Shown: positions 6,613 to 11,765 of the stretch, piece by piece | How positions within the stretch are numbered: the stretch's first letter is position 1 | Layout: every line of letters begins with the position of its first letter | NCBI GenBank assembly: GCA_025453735.1 | Contig: JALOPY010000025.1 | Coordinates: 1 to 11,765, forward strand | DNA from: a bacterium | GTDB lineage: Bacteria; Zhuqueibacterota; Zhuqueibacteria; Thermofontimicrobiales; Thermofontimicrobiaceae | Reading direction: 5' to 3' | DNA length: 11,765 nt | The notes under the pieces: model-generated | Databases searched by the model: none | The model's input: the letters and a program-made list of their open reading frames with translations, nothing else | What the model was told of the DNA's origin: nothing | Translations under genes and position numbers: made by a program

Positions 6613-7152
6613 TCATTTCTTTATATCGACATCTTCCATCACCCGACTGCCCGTTGCTTTGCGCTGTCCCTGGTATTTGCCCCGATAAGGATTTGCGGCT
6701 GCTTGATCCAATTCCGCAAAGACCAACTGGCAAATTCGAACTCCCGACACCAATTTTATGGGCAAAATATTGGCATTATATAATTCAATGGTAATTTCCC
6801 CTTCAAATCCCGGATCGACCCAGCCGGAATTTTGAATGAATAAGCCAAGCCGTCCGATGGAGCTGCGACCCTCGACAAATGAAGTTAGATCATCAGGCAA
6901 TTTCACGTATTCGCGGGTGGTCGCCAGCAAAAATGAATGCGGCGGGATCACCACTTCATCCTGAATAATTTCTTCGTATTCAGGCTTATGGATCAAATCC
7001 AGTACGGCTGCTTTGTGTTGCGCAATTCTTAAATAATGATTGCCCAATCGCAAGTCCACAGAGCCCGGTTGAATTTGCATTTCTTCCAAAGGCTCGATGA
7101 CCAGTTTTCCTGTTTTTAAATAGTGTCGAATAGTTTTATCAGAAAGAATCAT
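6613..7152 (-). CDS. dcd: dCTP deaminase, possibly bifunctional dCTP deaminase/dUTPase
   Basis: A cytosolic trimeric enzyme of the dUTPase superfamily that deaminates dCTP to dUTP for thymidylate synthesis. The 179 residues include MILSDKTIRHYL at the N-terminus, the nucleotide-binding EGRSSIGRLGLF at about 94-105 and VDPGFEGEITIELYN at about 112-126. The catalytic Glu is in GFEGEITIE, and the C-terminal lid motif is KYQGQRKATGSR. The KYQGQR lid and the NSGWVDPGFEG loop resemble Firmicutes and archaeal-type enzymes, some of which go directly to dUMP, more than the E. coli ARLGLMVHVTAH form. Bifunctionality is inference. It is first in the minus-strand run dcd-ccmC-ccmD, with a sigma70-like promoter about 50 nt upstream of the ATG; GGGAG lies upstream at rather long spacing. 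Confidence 0.95.
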   Translation of the reverse strand: MILSDKTIRHYLKTGKLVIEPLEEMQIQPGSVDLRLGNHYLRIAQHKAAVLDLIHKPEYEEIIQDEVVIPPHSFLLATTREYVKLPDDLTSFVEGRSSIGRLGLFIQNSGWVDPGFEGEITIELYNANILPIKLVSGVRICQLVFAELDQAAANPYRGKYQGQRKATGSRVMEDVDIKK

Positions 7153-7334
7153 GGTTTGAATTTTCTCCCGTTTGATGGTATTAAATGCTTTTAAAATAAG
7201 TATCTTTTACCTTAAAAGCAAGTCAAAAGTTCATTGAAAAAACGCTTGACTTTTTCAATTATTTCATTTATCTTTCAGCCACAATAAATGAGCTATCCTC
7301 AATTCTATCAGTCAAAATTTGAAGGCAGCTAAAA
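7153..7334. promoter_or_regulatory. Divergent promoter region between dcd and the coiled-coil gene
   Basis: The minus strand reads TTGACT (7226-7221), a 16-nt gap, then GATACT (7204-7199), pointing to dcd. The plus strand reads TTGACT (7246-7251), a 17-nt gap, then TATCTT (7269-7274), pointing to the gene at 7335. The two identical -35 boxes form an inverted pair 19 nt apart, so one regulator bound between them could affect both. Each -10 box matches four of six consensus bases. If the host uses Bacteroidota-type promoters, these matches may be fortuitous. Confidence 0.5.
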
Positions 7335-7778
7335 ATGGAAAAGCCTGCAACTGACGAAAAAGTAACCCGAAAAGACTTGCTCGATCTTGAAGAACGACTC
7401 ATTGGAAAATTATCAAGCAAAGAAGAACTCGACCAAAAAATCGCCAAGCTCGCTACGAAAGAAGAACTCAAACAAGAAGTCGCCAAGCTCGCTACAAGGG
7501 AGGCGTTGGAAGTTGTTGCCAATCAGGTGATGAAAAATACCAATGATATCGAAAATATTAAAACCGAGCTTCAGGCTATCAATCACAAAATCGATCGACT
7601 TGAAGAAAAATTCGATTATAAGTTTAACATGGTCCTCGATGCTGTTGATAATGTTTTAAAAGAAGTCACCAATAATCGTACCGAAAAAGTAGGTTACGGT
7701 CATACAATGAACCGTCATGAGGGTCGTATCGAGAACCATGAGAAGCGGATTAAAAAATTAGAGCAGAGGGCTATTTAA
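7335..7778 (+). CDS. Coiled-coil protein of unknown function
   Basis: A 147-residue, highly charged protein without signal peptide or membrane segment. Almost the whole chain has heptad-like spacing suited to a long coiled coil. Residues 28-66 are three tandem 13-residue units: SKEELDQKIAKLA, TKEELKQEVAKLA and a weaker TREALEVVANQVM. The first two are clearly duplicated at DNA level (7416-7454 and 7455-7493). A second helical zone (about 70-115, NDIENIKTELQAINHKIDRL) and a basic tail (NRHEGRIENHEKRIKKLEQ) follow. GAAGG at 7321-7325, 9 nt before the ATG, supports the start. It faces away from dcd behind its own likely promoter and is 117 nt before the MBL gene. I recognise no family; small coiled-coil proteins of this type accompany many systems, and no partner is evident here. 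Confidence 0.75.
   Translation: MEKPATDEKVTRKDLLDLEERLIGKLSSKEELDQKIAKLATKEELKQEVAKLATREALEVVANQVMKNTNDIENIKTELQAINHKIDRLEEKFDYKFNMVLDAVDNVLKEVTNNRTEKVGYGHTMNRHEGRIENHEKRIKKLEQRAI
7416..7493 (+). repeat. Two tandem 39-nt in-frame repeats
   Basis: Units 7416-7454 and 7455-7493 each encode a 13-residue x-KEEL-x-Q-x-(I/V)-AKLA block. Near-identical segments include AAAGAAGAACTC and TCGCCAAGCTCGCTAC. Thirteen residues is not a whole number of heptads, so each unit shifts the coiled-coil register by one residue. A third, more diverged protein-level copy follows. This indicates recent internal duplication. Confidence 0.8.
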
Positions 7779-7895
7779 TTTTGCTCTTATTTCAATCTTC
7801 CGTTATGCCTAAAGCAATTACCACAACTACTCCTACCACTATTTTTTTTGGACAAGATACCCCACACTTGCAACTGCTATAAAAGGAATTTCTGA

Positions 7896-8705
7896 ATGAC
7901 TCAAAATGTGATTAATTTTATCAAATTCCTGGGCACAGCCGGCGCTCGCTATGTTGTGGCTCGCCAACTCCGCAGCTCGGCGGGACTATGGATGAACATC
8001 GACGGGGACGATGTTCTGATCGATCCTGGGCCGGGGACACTGGTCAAATGTTTTTCGAGTCGCCCGAAATTGGATCCGGGCAAATTGAAAGCGATAATTC
8101 TCACGCACCGTCATATTGATCACTCGACCGATATAAATGTCATGATCGAAGCGATGACGGATAGCGGACACAATAAAGGACGGATTGTCATTGCCCCGGA
8201 AGAAGCGATCACGGGTGAGCCAGTTATTTTCAGCCATGTCCGTCCGTATCTTTCAAAGCTTGAAATCATGAAGCCAGGCGCGGAATTTGAAATCTCACCA
8301 AACATCCGATTAACAACTCCTATTGCACATCAACACACGGCAGAAACTTATGGATTAAAATTCATCACTTCATTGGGGATCATTTCGCACATCGTCGATA
8401 CCTTTTATTTTGATGGCTTATTGGATGCTTATTCAAATTCGGATTTATTGATTTTGAATGTGGTGCGATTGAGTAACAAAAACGATCGAGAGAAGGGAAT
8501 CCTGCACCTCACCGTTTCTGATGCGGAACGATTGATCGAAGTGATTAAGCCTAAATTTGCCATCATGACGCATTTCGGTTTGACCATGATTCAGGCGAAA
8601 CCCTGGGAGATCGCAAAACAGATGGCGGAAAAAATCGGAATTCCGGTCATCTCGGCAAGCGATGGCATGAGCTTTGATCTGGGACAGATAAAAGATGAAG
8701 AATAA
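7896..8705 (+). CDS. MBL-fold metallo-hydrolase
   Basis: A cytosolic metallo-beta-lactamase-fold hydrolase of 269 residues. It shows an early DPGPGTL loop (43-49), the metal motif THRHIDHSTD (His71, His73, Asp75, His76), AHQHTAE (His145 or His147 as the next ligand), VDTFYFDGL with the likely bridging Asp168, and a terminal MTHFGL with His226. This is a complete two-metal site, so activity is expected. The layout resembles RNase Z-like and Lactamase_B_2 families, but the usual SDT reads VDT and no RNase Z exosite arm is visible, so the substrate is unknown. AAAAGGA precedes the ATG with about 8-nt spacing. It follows the coiled-coil gene by 117 nt and may share its transcript. Its stop codon lies 3 nt from the opposing mtaB stop. 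Confidence 0.88.
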   Translation: MTQNVINFIKFLGTAGARYVVARQLRSSAGLWMNIDGDDVLIDPGPGTLVKCFSSRPKLDPGKLKAIILTHRHIDHSTDINVMIEAMTDSGHNKGRIVIAPEEAITGEPVIFSHVRPYLSKLEIMKPGAEFEISPNIRLTTPIAHQHTAETYGLKFITSLGIISHIVDTFYFDGLLDAYSNSDLLILNVVRLSNKNDREKGILHLTVSDAERLIEVIKPKFAIMTHFGLTMIQAKPWEIAKQMAEKIGIPVISASDGMSFDLGQIKDEE

Positions 8706-8708
8706 TTT

Positions 8709-10037
8709 TTACAAAATAAGTTCGTCTATTTTATCAATAATTTTTCCATCGACAAAATCATTTTCAGCTTTTGATATTTCCGCCAGGCAAATTTTATTCA
8801 TTAATTCAGGAACAACCTGGGTTCGGACACGGGCGTAGTTGCCTGTCAGACCAAACATCAGACTGCCCTTTTGTTTTTCCTCCCATAGCACCTGCAATTT
8901 CTGGCCGACCAAATCCTGCAAAAAAGTTTGTTTTTTCTTCTTACCAACCTTCCTCAAAATTTCGCTTCTTTGTTTGATCTCATTCGGATGCACCCGATCT
9001 TTCAAACGAAACGCTTTTGTGCCAGGACGTGGTGAATAGCTGAATACGTGCAAATAGGTGAACGGGAGTCGTTCAACAAGACGAACTGTATTTTCAAAAT
9101 GATCCTGGCTTTCTCCTGGAAAACCGACGATAACATCTGTTCCCAATCCGCAGTCAGGCATTAAATCTTTGACCTGGAGGACAATATCACTATAATTTGA
9201 TGACGAGTAATTTCGATTCATCTGTTTGAGAATTTCGTCATCGCCGCTCTGCAAGGGGATATGAAAATGATGGCAGACTTTTTTCGAATCTGCAATCCAT
9301 TGAATCAGTGATCGATCAATTTCCAATGGTTCCAACGAGCTCAATCGTATTCGCTTCAAATCAGATATTTTTTCCAGCGCTTTCAGCACATCTAGCAGAC
9401 TTTGGGGTGGCTTAAAATCTTTGCCATATTTGCCAATGTGCACACCAGTCAGAACGATCTCCTGGTGTCCCCGTGCCACCAGTTCATTTGCATTCGTTAG
9501 GATATGATCGAGTGAATCGCTTCGGCTGCGCCCACGAGCTAAGGGGACAGTGCAATAGGAGCAAAAGCTATCGCAGCCATCCTGAATTTTGAGAAATGCG
9601 CGAGTGTGATCCCAGAAATTGCCGGGACTGGGACTGAAAAAAGTATCATTTGCCGAGGCTTCGAACAAGGGATGATTTATTTTATTTTGCCCATCGATCA
9701 TCTCAATTAGATCGAACTTTTTATCGCTGCCCAGAATGAAATCCACTCCATCGATTTTTTCAATTTTATCGGGACTCAATTGGGCATAGCATCCCACCAC
9801 TGCAATTTGGGCATCCGGAGAAATTTTCTTCGCCTTGCGGATCATCTGGCGACAGCGATAATCGCTTTTCCCGGTCACGGTACACGTGTTGATCACACAG
9901 ATGTCAACTTCTTCGCCAAAGGATTTCAGTTGATATCCCTTTTGCTCGAACTGCTCGGCTAAAATCGCGGTTTCGGCTTGATTCAATTTGCAGCCTAATG
10001 TGTAGAAACTTATTTTTTTCATGATATAGTCATTCAT
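8709..10037 (-). CDS. mtaB: tRNA t6A37 methylthiotransferase MtaB (radical SAM)
   Basis: This enzyme converts t6A to ms2t6A at position 37 of ANN-decoding tRNAs such as tRNA-Lys(UUU), using two iron-sulfur clusters and S-adenosylmethionine. The N-terminal UPF0004 domain has cluster cysteines Cys16 (LGCKLNQAE), Cys52 (INTCTVTG) and Cys83 (VVGCYAQ). The radical SAM CxxxCxxC is Cys155, Cys159 and Cys162 in DGCDSFCSYCTVPLARGRSR. TGVHIGKYG (about 197-205) is typical of MtaB rather than MiaB or RimO. A C-terminal TRAM-like domain covers about 375-442. Length fits the family. The first ATG (10037) has no visible ribosome binding site. Met6 (10022), starting MKKISFYTLGCK, is the more typical MtaB N-terminus and could be the true start. 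The gene follows pbpC by 153 nt and ends 3 nt from the convergent MBL gene. Confidence 0.95.
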   Translation of the reverse strand: MNDYIMKKISFYTLGCKLNQAETAILAEQFEQKGYQLKSFGEEVDICVINTCTVTGKSDYRCRQMIRKAKKISPDAQIAVVGCYAQLSPDKIEKIDGVDFILGSDKKFDLIEMIDGQNKINHPLFEASANDTFFSPSPGNFWDHTRAFLKIQDGCDSFCSYCTVPLARGRSRSDSLDHILTNANELVARGHQEIVLTGVHIGKYGKDFKPPQSLLDVLKALEKISDLKRIRLSSLEPLEIDRSLIQWIADSKKVCHHFHIPLQSGDDEILKQMNRNYSSSNYSDIVLQVKDLMPDCGLGTDVIVGFPGESQDHFENTVRLVERLPFTYLHVFSYSPRPGTKAFRLKDRVHPNEIKQRSEILRKVGKKKKQTFLQDLVGQKLQVLWEEKQKGSLMFGLTGNYARVRTQVVPELMNKICLAEISKAENDFVDGKIIDKIDELIL

Positions 10038-10190
10038 GTAAATCTTAGGTGATTATAGCGCAGCCTCGATCGGTAACGCCGTATGATTGTTCATGTCTTG
10101 AATTGGAGTAATGGAAAATGAAAACTCCAGCACTCCAACGCTCCAGTACCCCATTTCCTTTGTAGTTAAATCTAAAAAAAATCTAAATTT
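10038..10190. other. Spacer between pbpC and mtaB with short CTCCA repeats
   Basis: A 153-nt spacer with no supported gene. It carries an 8-nt-period repeat, ACTCCAGC ACTCCAAC GCTCCAGT, at 10124-10147, and an inverted match TTGGAGT at 10103-10109 that could pair with ACTCCAA at 10132-10138. No clear terminator for pbpC or promoter for mtaB was seen. Confidence 0.5.
10124..10147. repeat. Three tandem copies of an 8-nt CTCCA unit
   Basis: The units ACTCCAGC, ACTCCAAC and GCTCCAGT share NCTCCANN with an exact 8-nt period. Upstream TTGGAGT (10103-10109) is complementary to ACTCCAA in the second unit, so a small stem-loop with about a 22-nt loop is possible on either strand. Confidence 0.55.
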
Positions 10191-11765
10191 TCATTTTACC
10201 ACAATCTTCACTTCCGACGCTCTCCCTTCATCATCCATGCACATCAAATTGTGCAACCCGATCTTTGGCTCAATAAAAATCTTTTCGGTCGCGACTCCTG
10301 AAAAAATTAATTTGCCGTCCAGGAACCAGAATATTTTTTTTGTGCGATTGGACACCGAAGCGTCCAATAAAATTTTTTGATATTTCAAAGCCACGGCAGG
10401 ACGAATTTTGAATTCTGTATTCGCTGAAGGAGAGCGAATGATCGGCTTCTCTCCCGAGGCTAATTTCGAACAGCCGGAAAAATGCTCTGGTATCTTTTCG
10501 ATGGGATAGCCATTTCGCTCCAGCCATGTGGCGATTTCCGCGGGCCATTGCTCGACAATTTTTTCATCATACGTCCTGCCAATGCGACAATGCGAACACA
10601 AGCGGTTGCCTGTTTTTTTATCCACGAAAATCATCTGGTGAATATTGCAAAGCTCGATCGGCGACTTGCCCGGCAGATAAAGCTCCTCCTTTGCCGTGGC
10701 GCAATATTTGGTCATCGGCATGCCGCTCACCGCGCACACCTGGCGGCAACTCACACTCTCTGGCTGGATGAACCATTTATTTTCGGCTGGCTTTTCCAAG
10801 GCAGTGAATAGCGCGAAGAGTATCGGAGCGGACACTTCGGCGCCAATCAATCCTGGCGCGCCTTTCCCATTAAAATTTCCCGCCCAAACACCGATGGTGT
10901 ATTGCGGCGTATATCCGATACTCCAGGCATCCCGATGACCGTAAGATGTTCCCGTCTTCCAGGCGATCTTCGGCAGATTCATGGCATATTCCCACGACGA
11001 CGGCAGCTCGGGGCGACGAAGCTGGCTGAGCATCTCGGAAATGATATAGCAGGTTCCGTCACTCAGCAATGCTTTTCCTTCTGGTTCCGGCTGATCTTTG
11101 AGCCAGCGATAGGATCGGAAGTTTCCCGCACTTGCCAATCCGGCGTACAAATTGGTGAGTTCCAATAAAGTCACTTCGCAGCCGCCGAGGATCAGCGAAA
11201 GACCATAGTACTCCCGCGGCTTCGGAAGGGTGGAAATTCCCGCTTCATTGAGAAATGAATGAATGCCATCATTGCCCAATTGGGCGTAGAGGTTTACGGC
11301 CGGAATGTTCAGCGAGCGAATCAATGCGTCCTCGACGGTCACCACGCCGTGATACAGCTCATCATAATTGATCGGCTTGTAGCCTGAATATTCGATGGGA
11401 ACATCGTACAATAATCTTTGCGGCGAGATCAGTCCCTGCTCGATTCCGATGGCATAGATGAATGGCTTCAACGCCGAGCCTGGTGAGCGCGGCGCCATGG
11501 CACCATTCACCTGTCCCTGGTTCTTCTCATCAAAAAAATCGTACGAGCCAACCATCGCCAGCACGTTTCTCGTCTCATTTTCGATCACGACGACCGCGCC
11601 ATTGGTGATCCCCTGATTTCTCAATGGGACGAGATGCGATTGAAAAATGTTTTCGGCTCGCTGCTGAATTTTTGCATCGATCGTCGTTTCGAGCATGACT
11701 TTTTGGGGATATAATTGCGCCAGCCGGGTCGAAAGGTGAGGGATTTTGAATGGCACTTCGATTCG
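10191..11765 (-). CDS. pbpC: Penicillin-binding protein 1C, partial (5' end beyond right edge)
   Basis: The C-terminal 525 residues of a class A penicillin-binding protein. The frame is open through the right edge, so the membrane anchor and the glycosyltransferase domain lie mostly outside; a GTG at 11756 is internal, not the start. The periplasmic transpeptidase domain shows the serine motif in SPGSALKP, SLN in RSLNIPA and KTG in WKTGTSYGHRDAW, at about 94-97, 148-150 and 267-269 counted from that GTG. The PBP1C-specific C-terminus follows: a Cys-rich segment (337-390), then a BiPBP_C beta domain (about 440-521, including IFWFLDGK). PBP1C acts in peptidoglycan synthesis and is usually paired with a large alpha-2-macroglobulin (yfhM-like) gene, which is not in view and could lie beyond the right edge. 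All catalytic motifs seen are intact. Confidence 0.93.
   Translation of the reverse strand, partial: RIEVPFKIPHLSTRLAQLYPQKVMLETTIDAKIQQRAENIFQSHLVPLRNQGITNGAVVVIENETRNVLAMVGSYDFFDEKNQGQVNGAMAPRSPGSALKPFIYAIGIEQGLISPQRLLYDVPIEYSGYKPINYDELYHGVVTVEDALIRSLNIPAVNLYAQLGNDGIHSFLNEAGISTLPKPREYYGLSLILGGCEVTLLELTNLYAGLASAGNFRSYRWLKDQPEPEGKALLSDGTCYIISEMLSQLRRPELPSSWEYAMNLPKIAWKTGTSYGHRDAWSIGYTPQYTIGVWAGNFNGKGAPGLIGAEVSAPILFALFTALEKPAENKWFIQPESVSCRQVCAVSGMPMTKYCATAKEELYLPGKSPIELCNIHQMIFVDKKTGNRLCSHCRIGRTYDEKIVEQWPAEIATWLERNGYPIEKIPEHFSGCSKLASGEKPIIRSPSANTEFKIRPAVALKYQKILLDASVSNRTKKIFWFLDGKLIFSGVATEKIFIEPKIGLHNLMCMDDEGRASEVKIVVK

Noticed and set aside
6064..6794. Both-strand short frames inside ccmC and dcd
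   Set aside because: They overlap two well-supported genes in other frames and have no recognisable motifs or start signals.
7805..7882. 25-codon frame starting MPKAITTTTPTTIFF upstream of the MBL gene
   Set aside because: No ribosome binding site was seen, the composition is low-complexity Thr-rich, and it ends just before the MBL ribosome binding site. Probably chance, although a leader peptide cannot be excluded.
10111..10380. Plus-strand 89-codon frame across the pbpC 3' end
   Set aside because: It is antisense to the BiPBP_C domain and its first part only reads through the CTCCA repeats.
1..11765. Defence system, prophage, CRISPR or transposon
   Set aside because: No transposase, integrase, nuclease, toxin-antitoxin or Cas-like protein was found, and no spacer-repeat periodicity. 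The coiled-coil and MBL genes alone do not support a defence call.

Overview
The window is ordinary bacterial chromosome with dense, short-spaced genes. Most lie on the minus strand; a two-gene plus-strand island sits at 7335-8705. The mix is a two-propeller sensor histidine kinase, a long secreted M14-type peptidase with an Asp-rich calcium-loop insert, CcmC/CcmD, Dcd, MtaB and PBP1C. That suits a Gram-negative of the FCB superphylum (Calditrichota/KSB1-like). This is inference from gene style; no rRNA or marker gene fixes the taxon. No tRNA, rRNA, CRISPR array, insertion sequence or phage gene was seen.

Minus strand, left part (1-7152): read in transcription order, the genes are dcd (dCTP deaminase), ccmC, a 46-residue ccmD, a 723-residue M14-carboxypeptidase-like secreted protein, then a sensor histidine kinase that runs off the left edge. 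dcd and ccmC are 10 nt apart and ccmC and ccmD 12 nt apart, so these three look co-transcribed. Longer spacers containing hairpins (192 and 256 nt) separate ccmD from the peptidase-like gene and that gene from the kinase. The kinase is an unbroken frame of 1048 codons in the window: signal peptide, 14 propeller repeats, Y_Y_Y domain, one membrane helix, HisKA_3 and HATPase_c.

Centre (7153-8705): a spacer with back-to-back sigma70-like promoters separates dcd from a plus-strand coiled-coil protein of unknown function and an MBL-fold metallohydrolase. The MBL gene converges on mtaB with only 3 nt between their stop codons.

Right part (8709-11765, minus strand): a penicillin-binding protein 1C gene, cut by the right edge in its N-terminal part, is followed after 153 nt by mtaB, the tRNA t6A37 methylthiotransferase.

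The most notable observation is the M14-like protein. It keeps the fold landmarks of a zinc carboxypeptidase, but both zinc-ligand histidines appear to be arginine, and the substrate-binding Arg and catalytic Glu positions also appear substituted. It is probably a secreted pseudo-peptidase. Secondary points are a near-perfect 41-nt palindrome with a decayed copy about 170 nt away, a hairpin in the ccmD to M14 spacer, a possible 31-codon ORF with a good ribosome binding site, and the repeat-built coiled-coil protein.
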